A program made the position numbers and the translations under genes. DNA of 17,006 bases from CAUPWF01 sp964367685 (GTDB taxonomy: Bacteria > Bacillota > Clostridia > Lachnospirales > Lachnospiraceae), in assembly GCA_964367685.1 (NCBI GenBank), contig CAYIYM010000040.1, forward strand, positions 1-17,006. Reading direction: 5' to 3'. Shown here in pieces: positions 7,516 to 15,696 of this stretch; within the stretch, counting starts at the first letter, position 1, and every line of letters starts with the position of its first letter. The notes beneath the pieces were generated by a model. That model was not told the origin of the DNA, made no database searches, and worked only from the letters and a program-made list of their open reading frames with translations.

Positions 7516-8790
7516 TTAATCTCCTTTCGGAATTTTAATCATTACATTAGTACCAATGTCTGGTGTGCTTTCGATAAACAGATTTCCACTGCATACAGTT
7601 TCGATACGAGCGCGTACATTGGAAATTCCAATGTGTGAGCGATCCGTACTAAAGGGTGCGCTGGTATCATATCCTACACCATCATCTACGACAGTGATAT
7701 AGTAGAAACCATCTTCTTCGTAGGTAGATACAATAATAGTTCCGCCTTTTTCCCGCTTGAGAATACCATGACGAACGGCATTTTCAACAATTGGCTGAAG
7801 GGTGAGTGTGGGAATAAGAAAATCCTCTGATTGTATATCATATAACAGTTCGAGTCGATCGGGAAATCGTTCTTTTTCTAAATTAATGTAACGCTTAGTA
7901 TGCATAAGTTCCGCGCCAAATGGGATAGGTTCTGTTTGTGTAAGTGAATCCATATTTGTGCGTAAGTAACTAGCGAAATCTCCAATTGCATTTTTGGCTT
8001 TTATAGGGTCTATGCCGCATAGTTGTTTGATAGTAGTCAGTGCGTTGAATAAAAAATGAGGATTGATTTGACTAATCATAAGGCGAAGACGAGCCTCAGA
8101 TAATGCGGCCTTTTGTTTCTCGATTAGAAGCTCTCGACGAGATTGAATATGTACAAAAATAAGTAGTAAACTAAAGATTAAGCCGGTATTCATTAGTGTG
8201 AATGCAGGTACAAGTATCTGAATTATCATAGCTACAGATGGAAAAATAAAATGACTAGATAAAATCAAAAAATTATCATAAGATGATAAATTGCAGTATC
8301 TAATGAAAATATATAAACTGTTTAGAAATACAATAACTCCTAGAAATGAAGCGACCCAGAAGTATGGTCCTCTAACATACATATTATCAGGTGTGATATA
8401 GAAAAAGTAATGATTTGATAAGGATAGAATAACCCCTGCTACATAAAAAGCAGTAGCGATATAAGCGGACTTTAAATATTTTTTTGATACATTTCCGAAT
8501 TCAGAATAATATTCTGTGATATAGATTGTATAAATAAGGAGTACGGGGACTGTACTTATATAATATAAAAATACTCCAAGCGCGTGAATGAAAGTATTCC
8601 AAGGCCCTGGTTGACCTTGGAATGCCCATGTAATCAGATCACCAATCATCATCAGTATATTAACACTACATAGTAAGATGAAGATTCGATTCTGATTTAC
8701 GTTCAATCTCGAACTTGGAAGTAAGTAGATAATTAAAATAAGTGCAATTCCAATACCATATATATCTTGAATTGTATTTGTCGTAATCAA
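7516..8790 (-). CDS. LytS-type sensor histidine kinase with seven N-terminal membrane segments
   Basis: A 424-residue membrane kinase. About seven hydrophobic helices occupy residues 8-215, with no large extracellular domain. A short linker (SRRELLIEKQKAALSEARL) leads to the His_kinase block QINPHFLFNAL with phospho-acceptor H245. The HATPase domain has an N box (PIVENAVRHGI), G1 (DDGVGYD) and G2 (GISNVRARI). The start is TTG at 8790, supported by AAGGAG 7 nt upstream on the minus strand. The cognate response regulator follows after 5 nt. The signal is unknown; the 7-TM input could sense a small or lipophilic ligand or the membrane state. It lies 85 nt after prs with no terminator visible between, so read-through from prs is possible. 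Confidence 0.92.
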   Translation of the reverse strand: MITTNTIQDIYGIGIALILIIYLLPSSRLNVNQNRIFILLCSVNILMMIGDLITWAFQGQPGPWNTFIHALGVFLYYISTVPVLLIYTIYITEYYSEFGNVSKKYLKSAYIATAFYVAGVILSLSNHYFFYITPDNMYVRGPYFWVASFLGVIVFLNSLYIFIRYCNLSSYDNFLILSSHFIFPSVAMIIQILVPAFTLMNTGLIFSLLLIFVHIQSRRELLIEKQKAALSEARLRLMISQINPHFLFNALTTIKQLCGIDPIKAKNAIGDFASYLRTNMDSLTQTEPIPFGAELMHTKRYINLEKERFPDRLELLYDIQSEDFLIPTLTLQPIVENAVRHGILKREKGGTIIVSTYEEDGFYYITVVDDGVGYDTSAPFSTDRSHIGISNVRARIETVCSGNLFIESTPDIGTNVMIKIPKGD

Positions 8791-8875
8791 AGCCTGTCTC
8801 CTTCTAGTAGATTTAGTAGCTTCAAAAAGATGAATAAATTTATAGATTTGTAAAGTTTGGAATATATTAAGTTAA

Positions 8876-10060
8876 TTATATTTGATTTTCTTCTTTATAC
8901 TTATTTACAACATTTTGGATACGTACATTTGGACTAAGTACATCACTTAATGATGCATCGTGGTTTAATGTATCGATAATTAAAGCGATATATTTACTCA
9001 TGTCACAATTAATGTAGTATGGCTTCTCTAATAGTTCTGGTGTTTGATAAATAAGATTTGTTGTTAGGACACGATAAATTAAGCCTTCTTCATAAGCTTT
9101 ATCGAAGATCTCTAATCCATTTGTAAACAATCCGAATGTAGAAGCAGCAAAGATACGGTTTGCTTTACGTGCTTTTAATTGCTTAGCTACATCAAGGATA
9201 CTCTCTCCAGAAGAAATCATATCATCAACGATAATAACATCCATTCCTTCTACATTTGACCCAAGGAACTCGTGTGCTACGATAGGATTACGCCCATCTA
9301 CAATCTTCGTGAAATCACGACGTTTGTAGAACATACCCATATCAAGTCCAAGAACATTTGCCATGTAAATTGCACGGCCTGTAGCACCTTCATCAGGGCT
9401 AATAACCATCATGTGATCTGCATCAATTTTCAGGTCAGGAACTGCTCTTAAAAGACCTTTTACCAATTGATAAGTAGGTGAAACAGTTTCGAAACCGTGT
9501 AATGGGATTGCGTTAGATACACGTGGGTCGTGTGCATCAAATGTAATGATATTATCTACACCCATACGCACTAATTCTTGTAATCCAAGTGCACAGTCAA
9601 GTGATTCTCTAGAAGTTCTCTTGTGTTGGCGACTCTCATATAAGAATGGCATAATAACGTTTATGCGACGAGCTTTTCCAGCTACAGCAGCAATAATTCG
9701 CTTTAGATTCTGGAAATGATCATCAGGAGACATATGGTTCGTATGTCCTGAAATTGAATAAGTTAAATTATAGTTACACACATCCACCATAAGATAAAGA
9801 TCTTTACCACGCACAGACTCGTGAAGAATTCCCTTTGCTTCTCCAGATCCAAAACGAGGAACGCTAGCATTGATAATGAAGCTGTCTTTATCGTATCCGA
9901 TGTAAGCAGAATCGCCTCTATATTTCTCGCTATTTTCCTTTCTCCATTGAACTAGGTAGTTATTTACATGAGTTCCCATTTCTTCGCATCCAGCGATAGG
10001 AATCACACCTAAAGAGCCTACAGGTACATTGTCTAAAATTCGTTCATTGCGGTGTAACAT
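8876..10060 (-). CDS. prs: Ribose-phosphate pyrophosphokinase, long clostridial form
   Basis: A 394-residue PRPP synthetase (ribose-5-phosphate + ATP to PRPP + AMP), longer than the usual 310-320 residues. Visible motifs are the pyrophosphate/ATP loop RQHKR (144-148, RQDRK in typical Prs), FDAHDP (174-179), SPDEGATGRA (221-230) and the ribose-5-phosphate loop VIIVDDMISSGES (275-287). The extra length lies in the N-terminal half (insertions around 35-60 and 95-112) and a C-terminal tail of about 25 residues. The SD GGAGG lies 8 nt upstream of the ATG. It is cytosolic and feeds purine, pyrimidine, NAD, His and Trp synthesis. It follows dnaI by 86 nt with no clear promoter or terminator, so it may share the dnaD-dnaI transcript. 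The family is sure; whether allosteric control by ADP/GDP is kept is unknown. Confidence 0.93.
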   Translation of the reverse strand: MLHRNERILDNVPVGSLGVIPIAGCEEMGTHVNNYLVQWRKENSEKYRGDSAYIGYDKDSFIINASVPRFGSGEAKGILHESVRGKDLYLMVDVCNYNLTYSISGHTNHMSPDDHFQNLKRIIAAVAGKARRINVIMPFLYESRQHKRTSRESLDCALGLQELVRMGVDNIITFDAHDPRVSNAIPLHGFETVSPTYQLVKGLLRAVPDLKIDADHMMVISPDEGATGRAIYMANVLGLDMGMFYKRRDFTKIVDGRNPIVAHEFLGSNVEGMDVIIVDDMISSGESILDVAKQLKARKANRIFAASTFGLFTNGLEIFDKAYEEGLIYRVLTTNLIYQTPELLEKPYYINCDMSKYIALIIDTLNHDASLSDVLSPNVRIQNVVNKYKEENQI

Positions 10061-10146
10061 TAATTAATCCTCCATTGTTGATCTGTTGATTCAGATCGAT
10101 TATTTTGTTAAATTTCTTGACTTGTTGCGATGTATCTAGCAATAAG

Positions 10147-11136
10147 TTAATTGCTTCTTAGACGTTTTTTCAGGCGAATATCTTCACCCGTTAATCTAAT
10201 CATTGTGTAGTTGCTTGCGATCCTTGAAAATGTTCTTTCTGAATATCGTTCTTTCAAAGCATCAAGGGATAAATTAGTGGAAATAATTGTAGGCTTTTCA
10301 CAGAGTAATCGCTCATTAATGCAGTGGAAGAATTCAGAAGCAGTAAATGCATTCGTAAGTTCAGTTCCTAAATCGTCTATTATAAGTAAGTCACACTCTA
10401 CAATATATTCATTTGTATTTTGTGCGATCTTATCTTTATCAAATTTACCTTTTGCCATAGTCTCAAACATTTGAAATGCGGAGAAATAGATGACAGATTT
10501 TGATTGGTCAATTAGCTCTTTGGCAATACAATTTGTAAGAAATGTTTTGCCAACTCCAATATCACCATAGAGGAATAGATTATTTTTCTCTCTATCAAAA
10601 GTATCTACGAAATTCCTGCATGTGTCAAGGGCATTTCGCATTGTTTCTAAAGAAGAACGGCCAGTAAATCGGTCAATTACATCAATAGAATAGTAGGAGA
10701 TGTCAAATGTGTTGAAATTTTCTTGTTCTAATATATTACCAAGATTGGATTGCTGATATAGCAGTTGGATGATAGCGCTCCTAAAACAGTGACATTTTAC
10801 ATTAGACACATAGCCAGTGTCTTTGCAATTAGTACATTCGTATTGCGCTTCTAGATCTTGCTTAGAGTAACCATTTACTTTAAGTAGTTGGTCACGCTTT
10901 TCTATCAAAGAGTGTAACTCTTCTTTTAGAGAAGAAAGAGCCTTCGAATCATCTGAAAGAATTAGTTGACGAGCTTTTTCAACTGAGAGATTAGCGATGG
11001 CTGTATTAAATTCTTGAATTTCAGGTAATGACTTATAGATGTGCTTGAGTCGTTCTTGTAGTAAATCTTCTGCACGAAGTTGTTTCTGCTCGTAATCACG
11101 CATTATTTTGTCGTATTGAGAATTTGTAAGTGCCAA
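10147..11136 (-). CDS. dnaI: Replicative helicase loader, DnaI/DnaC family
   Basis: A 329-residue AAA+ ATPase that loads the DnaB-type helicase. The N-terminal helical part is followed by a four-cysteine zinc site (C101, C104, C115, C117). Then come Walker A GDIGVGKT (191-198), Walker B LLIIDD (250-255), a sensor-1 STN (286-288) and an arginine-finger region RYSERTFSRI (297-306). The zinc cluster and length match the DnaI-like loaders of Firmicutes rather than the shorter E. coli DnaC. The start is TTG at 11136, with AAAGGAG 7 nt upstream on the minus strand; the first ATG downstream would remove 11 residues and lacks an SD. It lies 71 nt downstream of dnaD, its primosome partner, with a hairpin in the gap. 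The ORF is complete. Confidence 0.93.
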   Translation of the reverse strand: MALTNSQYDKIMRDYEQKQLRAEDLLQERLKHIYKSLPEIQEFNTAIANLSVEKARQLILSDDSKALSSLKEELHSLIEKRDQLLKVNGYSKQDLEAQYECTNCKDTGYVSNVKCHCFRSAIIQLLYQQSNLGNILEQENFNTFDISYYSIDVIDRFTGRSSLETMRNALDTCRNFVDTFDREKNNLFLYGDIGVGKTFLTNCIAKELIDQSKSVIYFSAFQMFETMAKGKFDKDKIAQNTNEYIVECDLLIIDDLGTELTNAFTASEFFHCINERLLCEKPTIISTNLSLDALKERYSERTFSRIASNYTMIRLTGEDIRLKKRLRSN

Positions 11137-11167
11137 AGTTTCTCTCCTTTGTATTTGAATTATTTAT

Positions 11168-11192
11168 TGGGTATTCAATGAATGAATACCCA
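11168..11192 (-). promoter_or_regulatory. 10-bp hairpin in the dnaD-dnaI gap
   Basis: TGGGTATTCA (11168-11177) and TGAATACCCA (11183-11192) form a perfect 10-bp stem with a 5-nt loop. In the direction of transcription it is followed by an A-rich tract, not a run of T, so it does not look like a standard terminator. It may be a processing or stability element, or a weak attenuator, between the two genes. Confidence 0.5.
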
Positions 11193-11207
11193 GTGTAATA
11201 TGAATTA

Positions 11208-12631
11208 TTATTTTTTATTTAATAGCTGTGCCTCAAGAGAATTCAAATTGTAATCTCTTTGTTCGAAATTAGTAAAGGCATTCTTAGCGACAGGAGAAAC
11301 TTGTCCAGTTGCTTTTTTCTTGCCCTTTTGACGCTCCATGTGTGCTTCATCAATTTTGATTAAGTCACTTAAGTGATGCACATTCTGTTTTTTCCAATTC
11401 ATTAAGATTGAATCAGCATATCCGAATTTTGGTGTTTGGATTGCTGCAATCGTTCTTGTACATGCTTCGCAAATAAGTTCCATACTAAATCCCAATTCGT
11501 CTGTCCATTTATTGATAAACTGTTTCTCAGTAGTCACTGGGTTACGTCCAGTAATACCAAATGCTTTCAACACTGAGAAGTATTCCTTGCAATAACTTGA
11601 AATCTGCTCTTTGGCTGCAGCTACACTTAAGATGCTGTGGTCAGACCATGCTAACGCAACAGATTGTATGTAGTGCATGCTTTTATGTCCATTTTCCACA
11701 CAGTACTCAACCAAGAATTCAATTAAGTCAATTGGAAAATGTAAGGAATCGTAGAAGTAAGAAATCATGTCTACATCTGATTTACTTAATGTCTTTCCTA
11801 AGTATTGTTCTGTCATGAAGAGCAGTTGTTTAAATTCTTTTCTAGACTTAATATTTGCAATCTTGCTTACTGTCTCCAAAGGTTTCTTCATAGGTGCAGT
11901 ATGTGATTGTGTTTCAACCGACTGTACTTCGTAATGAGGTATTGCAACAGCAGTCTGCCCTAAAACAACAGGACTAGCAACCGTCGATGTACTATAAATC
12001 GGNNNNNNNNNNNNNNNNNNNNNNNNNNNNNNNNNNNNNNNNNNNNNNNNNNNNNNNNNNNNNNNNNNNNNNNNNNNNNNNNNNNNNNNNNNNNNNNNNN
12101 NNCAGCAGTCTGCCCTAAAACAACAGGACTAGCAACCGTCGATGTACTATAAATCGGTGAGGCTTGCATCGTCGAAGCAGGTTGCCCCATCTGTGAGGCT
12201 TGCATCGTCGAAGTAGGTTGCCCCATCTGTGAGACTTGCATCACTGCAGTGGCTGACATTGGAGAGATTGCTCCAGTTGGTAAAGCGCCTGTATTTGTCA
12301 CTTGTGCATTAGACGTAGAATCTATATTGTCAGCGGATAATGTTGTGATGTCAATCCCAGTAATTTCATGATTCTCATTATATAAGATTACAAGTAATCC
12401 TTCTTTTTCCCAATATTTTAATGCTCTTAAAATATCTTTTTCTGTATTATCTAAGAAATCAGCAATATGTGAAAGAGTAATAGGTGCTGCTATATTTCCC
12501 ACACAACGTAAGAGATATAGATACACTTTTACAAATTCGCCATTTGCCTTGGGCATATATTTATCAATAAATTTATTTTCGATAATAGTTGTGTTCGTAC
12601 GATACTGTGTACTGATGGTTAAGTTATTCAT
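11208..12631 (-). CDS. dnaD: DnaD-like primosome protein, interrupted by an assembly gap
   Basis: Two ORFs here are one gene. Residues 1 to about 85 form the DnaD N-terminal winged helix (NKFIDKYMPKANGEFVKVYL, then ALKYWEKEGLL). A long linker rich in Q, M, S, T, A and P follows, with 12-residue repeats, then two DnaD C-terminal helical modules (for example around FLVEYCVENGHKSMHYI and YADSILMNWKKQ). The N run at 12003-12102 splits it. Removing the N run plus one copy of the flanking 55-base repeat (155 bases) gives one frame of 422 codons with no stop. The internal ATG at 11889-11891 has no SD and is not a start. The true start at 12631 has GGCGGAAG upstream. DnaD helps DnaA/DnaB/DnaI load the helicase. 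Its real length depends on the gap content. Confidence 0.88.
11948..12157. repeat. 55-base identical ends on both sides of the N run
   Basis: Bases 11948-12002 and 12103-12157 are identical over all 55 positions, and they abut the N run exactly on both sides. This is the signature of two contig ends that share a k-mer overlap (k = 55), or of a repeat copy that the assembler could not cross. It lies in the DnaD linker. Confidence 0.93.
12003..12102. other. Assembly gap of 100 N inside dnaD
   Basis: Exactly 100 N, the usual placeholder for a gap of unknown size. It falls within the repeat-rich linker of dnaD, so any protein model here is provisional. Confidence 0.99.
12158..12256. repeat. 36-bp tandem repeat encoding a 12-residue DnaD linker unit
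   Basis: Units at 12158-12193 and 12194-12229 differ at one of 36 bases. A third, diverged unit starts at 12230. On the coding (minus) strand each encodes a unit of the form QMGQP(A/T)STMQAS. The length is a multiple of three, so gain or loss of units keeps the frame. This probably caused the neighbouring assembly break. Confidence 0.85.
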
Positions 12632-12666
12632 AGTTTCTTCCGCCTTTACGTGACATTGTAAGGGTA

Positions 12667-12675
12667 ATTATAGCA
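12667..12675 (-). promoter_or_regulatory. Extended -10 promoter of dnaD
   Basis: On the minus strand TGCTATAAT reads as an extended -10 (TATAAT at 12667-12672, TGC at 12673-12675). It lies about 36 nt upstream of the dnaD start. No good -35 is present; the expected position is a run of T. This is compatible with a regulated promoter under the DnaA boxes just upstream. Confidence 0.6.
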
Positions 12676-12705
12676 CTAGGAATGCAAAGAAAAAAGAATT
12701 TTTTT

Positions 12706-12756
12706 CGTGGATAAACATGTTTTTTGTGGATAAAAATGTGGGTAAGTGGTGGGTAA
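12706..12756 (-). promoter_or_regulatory. DnaA-box cluster upstream of dnaD
   Basis: On the plus strand four nonamers in one orientation resemble TGTGGATAA, the complement of the DnaA box TTATCCACA. They are CGTGGATAA (12706-12714, one mismatch), TGTGGATAA (12725-12733, perfect), TGTGGGTAA (12737-12745, one mismatch) and GGTGGGTAA (12748-12756, two mismatches). They lie between the murC stop and the dnaD promoter. This is the expected place for DnaA to repress or activate the dnaD-dnaI operon. Confidence 0.72.
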
Positions 12757-14136
12757 CTAGTGGGATAAGATTGATTCCCCAATGTTTACAACATCTCCGG
12801 CTCCCATAGTTATCAACAAGTCACCAGGTTTACAGTGTTCAATTAAGTACTTCTCGATACTTTCAAAATCAGGCAGGTAGATTGAATTTGGATTGATTGC
12901 CTTTACATGTTCTGCAAGTAATTCAGAAGATACCCCCAAAGTATTTGTCTCACGAGCGGCATAGATATCAGCTAATACCAAATGGTCACAAAGAGCCAAT
13001 GCTTCCGCAAATTCCTGGAAGAACGCCTTTGTTCTTGTATAAGTATGTGGCTGGAATACGCACCAAATCTTTTCGTGAGGATAATGTTTCGCAGCATTCA
13101 ATGTAGCAATGATTTCTGTTGGATGATGCGCATAGTCATCGACAATAGTAACACCATTATATGTGCCCTTATATTCGAAACGGCGATCTGTTCCAACAAA
13201 TGCCAACAATCCTTTCTTGATGATAGGAAGAGAAAGTTCTAATAACTCCGCAGTGGCAATTGCTGATAATGCATTTGACACATTATGCTTTCCAGTTACG
13301 GAGAGCTGAATATGGGAAATAAATACCCCCTGCTTATAGTAATCAAATGCAACATGACCTTTGTCGTTAAAAGTGATGTTATTGGCACTATAATCAAATC
13401 TTGTATCGAATCCATAAGTAAGTACCTTACATTTCAAGTCACTCGTAACAGATTCGCAAGAGTCGATTTCACCATTGATAATTAAAGTTCCATCCTCAGG
13501 GAGGAGTTGGGCGAATTTATGGAAAGAATCTCGGATATCTTCAATGTCTTTAAAGAAATCTAGATGATCTTCTTCTATGTTAAGTACAATACTAATCTTC
13601 GGTAAGAAATTCAGGAAACTATTAGTGTATTCACATGCCTCAGTGATAAATGTTTCAGATCCACCTACACGAATGTTCCCGCCGATTGCCTGTAGAATTC
13701 CACCTACAGAAATAGTTGGATCGAGATTACCTTCCAGTAACAGATGAGAAATCATAGAAGTAGTCGTTGTTTTTCCATGGGTTCCAGACACAGCAATTGG
13801 AGTTTTATAATTGGTCATTAACTGACCGAGAAATTCGGCTCTTGAAAGTAAAGGGATTTTCCTTGCAACCGCCTCCATTAACTCTGGATTATCTTTGTGA
13901 ATTGCAGCCGTATATATTACAAGGTCTATTCCTTCTATAATATTTTCGGCACATTGGCCGTAAAATAAGGTGGCACCACGATCTACTAATTGCTTTGTCA
14001 AAGGAGATTCTTTTGAATCTGATCCCGAAACTACAAAATTCTCATTTAATAAGATTTCAGCTAATCCACTCATACTGATTCCGCCAATACCAATGAAATG
14101 TACATGGATTGGTTCTTTAAAATTTATTTTATACAT
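12757..14136 (-). CDS. murC: UDP-N-acetylmuramate--L-alanine ligase
   Basis: A 459-residue Mur ligase that adds L-Ala to UDP-MurNAc with ATP, the first stem-peptide step of peptidoglycan synthesis in the cytosol. The N-terminal nucleotide-binding motif HFIGIGGISMSGLAE is at residues 13-27. The ATP P-loop GTHGKTTT is at 118-125, and the carbamylated-Lys/metal region and the DDYAHHPTEI block lie in the later domains. Length is normal. The ATG at 14136 has AGAGG upstream. It diverges from glgC. The dnaD gene follows after 125 nt with its own likely promoter. No terminator is visible after murC, so some read-through into dnaD is possible. Identity is firm. Confidence 0.97.
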   Translation of the reverse strand: MYKINFKEPIHVHFIGIGGISMSGLAEILLNENFVVSGSDSKESPLTKQLVDRGATLFYGQCAENIIEGIDLVIYTAAIHKDNPELMEAVARKIPLLSRAEFLGQLMTNYKTPIAVSGTHGKTTTTSMISHLLLEGNLDPTISVGGILQAIGGNIRVGGSETFITEACEYTNSFLNFLPKISIVLNIEEDHLDFFKDIEDIRDSFHKFAQLLPEDGTLIINGEIDSCESVTSDLKCKVLTYGFDTRFDYSANNITFNDKGHVAFDYYKQGVFISHIQLSVTGKHNVSNALSAIATAELLELSLPIIKKGLLAFVGTDRRFEYKGTYNGVTIVDDYAHHPTEIIATLNAAKHYPHEKIWCVFQPHTYTRTKAFFQEFAEALALCDHLVLADIYAARETNTLGVSSELLAEHVKAINPNSIYLPDFESIEKYLIEHCKPGDLLITMGAGDVVNIGESILSH

Positions 14137-14184
14137 AATGACCTCTTTTACTGTTTTTTAAGAATAATTTTTTATTACAATCAT

Positions 14185-14211
14185 ATTATACTATATGTGT
14201 ATATAAAACAA
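14185..14211 (-). promoter_or_regulatory. murC: Possible murC promoter
   Basis: On the minus strand a perfect -10 TATAAT (14185-14190) is preceded by TTGTTT (14206-14211). The spacer is only 15 nt, shorter than the ideal 17, so the -35 assignment is uncertain. The -10 lies about 48 nt upstream of the murC start. Confidence 0.45.
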
Positions 14212-14302
14212 GAAATGTATTATTAAATTCACGTTTTGTATTAATAAATCCAGATTTTATTGTTAGACAATTTTGGTCTAGTAAGCAAAAAAAGAAACTA
14301 CA

Positions 14303-14312
14303 ATTGCGCAAT
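14303..14312. promoter_or_regulatory. 10-bp palindrome in the murC-glgC intergenic region
   Basis: ATTGCGCAAT is a perfect palindrome located between the divergent murC and glgC promoters. It could be an operator for a dimeric regulator, but it is short and single. The remainder of 14137-14424 is AT-rich with no gene that I can see. Confidence 0.25.
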
Positions 14313-14386
14313 AAACAAACAATGAGAAAAAAATAACAAAATTCTATAAAAAAACGATAAAAATTCAACGCGCTAAAGTGAAAATG

Positions 14387-14395
14387 TGTTACAAT
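14387..14395 (+). promoter_or_regulatory. glgC: Extended -10 promoter of glgC
   Basis: TGTTACAAT fits an extended -10 (TACAAT at 14390-14395). It lies 30 nt upstream of the glgC start. A weak TTCAAC at 14364-14369 is 20 nt away, too far for a normal -35. Confidence 0.5.
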
Positions 14396-14424
14396 AAAAT
14401 ATATTTTTGAATGGAGGGAATGAG

Positions 14425-15696
14425 ATGATAAAGAAAGAAATGATTGCCATGCTTTTAGCAGGCGGGCAAGGCAGTAGACTGGGAATTCATACTTATAAAG
14501 TGGCAAAACCAGCTGTTGCATTTGGAGGGAAGTATAGAATTATAGATTTTCCTCTGAGCAATTGTATTAATTCGGGCATTGATACAGTTGGTGTGTTAAC
14601 ACAGTACCAACCACTACGTTTGAATACTCATATTGGAATTGGAATTCCATGGGATCTCGACAAGAATGTAGGTGGTGTTTCAATCCTTCCCCCATATGAA
14701 AAAAGTGGGAATAGTGAATGGTACACCGGTACAGCGAATGCTATTTATCAAAATATGGAATATATGGAAACATTTAATCCTGATTATGTATTAATATTGT
14801 CGGGAGATCATATTTACAAAATGGATTATGAAGTAATGTTAGAGAACCACAAAGAAAATAATGCAGATGTTTCGATTGCTGTTATGCCCGTTCCAATGGA
14901 AGAGGCTAGCAGATTCGGTATTGTTGTTCCAGATGAAACAGGAAAAATCGTTGAATTCGAAGAGAAGCCAGAGGTGCCAAGTAGTAATCTTGCGTCTATG
15001 GGAATCTATATATTTAGTTGGCCGGCACTGAAAGAATCATTAACAAGTCTATCAGGAGAATCTGGTTGTGATTTTGGTAAGCATATCATTCCATACTGCC
15101 ATGAGCACGGAATGCGCCTACAGACTTATGAATTTAATGGATATTGGAAGGATGTTGGTACATTAGGTTCTTATTGGGAAGCAAATATGGAGTTAATTGA
15201 CTTAATTCCTGAATTTAATTTATATGAAGAATTCTGGAAGATTTATACCAATAGCGATATTATTCCACCACAATATATTTCTGCGAATTCAACTGTAGAG
15301 AAGAGTATTATTGGTGATGGCACTGAAATTAATGGAGATGTTTATAATTCTGTTATTAGTTCGGGGGTTACTATTGGAGAAGGCACTGTTATACGTGATT
15401 CAATTATTATGAAGGACGTGCAAATAGGTGCTAATTGTGAAGTGAATAAGGGTATTATTGCAGAATCCGCAATCATCGGAGATAATGTTAAGATAGGAAT
15501 TGGTGACTGTATTCCAAATACCTATAGAGCAGATATTTACTGTCAAAATATTACAACATTAGGTGAAAAGACAGTGATTCCTTCAAATGTGACAATTGGA
15601 AAGAATGTTGCAATTAGTGGTGTTACAACCCTAGAAGATTATCCGAATAATCATTTATGCAGTGGGGAATATTTAGTGAAAGAGGGTGAATGCTAA
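14425..15696 (+). CDS. glgC: Glucose-1-phosphate adenylyltransferase, catalytic subunit
   Basis: A 423-residue ADP-glucose pyrophosphorylase (glucose-1-phosphate + ATP to ADP-glucose + PPi), the committed step of bacterial glycogen synthesis. The nucleotide loop LLAGGQGSRLG is at residues 10-20. KPAVAFGGKYRIIDFPLSNC, WYTGTANAIYQN, SGDHIYKMDY with the metal-binding Asp, FEEKP and DVGTLGSYWEANM follow in order. The C-terminal part is a left-handed beta helix of hexapeptide repeats used for allostery. The start at 14425 is chosen because GGAGGG (14413-14418) lies 6 nt upstream; an in-frame TTG at 14407 would overlap that SD. It overlaps glgD by the TAATG junction (one base), so the subunits are translationally coupled. 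Confidence 0.97.
   Translation: MIKKEMIAMLLAGGQGSRLGIHTYKVAKPAVAFGGKYRIIDFPLSNCINSGIDTVGVLTQYQPLRLNTHIGIGIPWDLDKNVGGVSILPPYEKSGNSEWYTGTANAIYQNMEYMETFNPDYVLILSGDHIYKMDYEVMLENHKENNADVSIAVMPVPMEEASRFGIVVPDETGKIVEFEEKPEVPSSNLASMGIYIFSWPALKESLTSLSGESGCDFGKHIIPYCHEHGMRLQTYEFNGYWKDVGTLGSYWEANMELIDLIPEFNLYEEFWKIYTNSDIIPPQYISANSTVEKSIIGDGTEINGDVYNSVISSGVTIGEGTVIRDSIIMKDVQIGANCEVNKGIIAESAIIGDNVKIGIGDCIPNTYRADIYCQNITTLGEKTVIPSNVTIGKNVAISGVTTLEDYPNNHLCSGEYLVKEGEC

Noticed and set aside
11208..11891. A stand-alone gene starting at ATG 11891
   Set aside because: No SD precedes it, the frame stays open upstream through the 55-base copy, and it joins the N-terminal DnaD domain in frame once the overlap is removed.
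14186..14521. 111-aa minus-strand ORF across the murC-glgC gap
   Set aside because: It covers the glgC promoter and the glgC start, shows no recognisable motif and has no SD.
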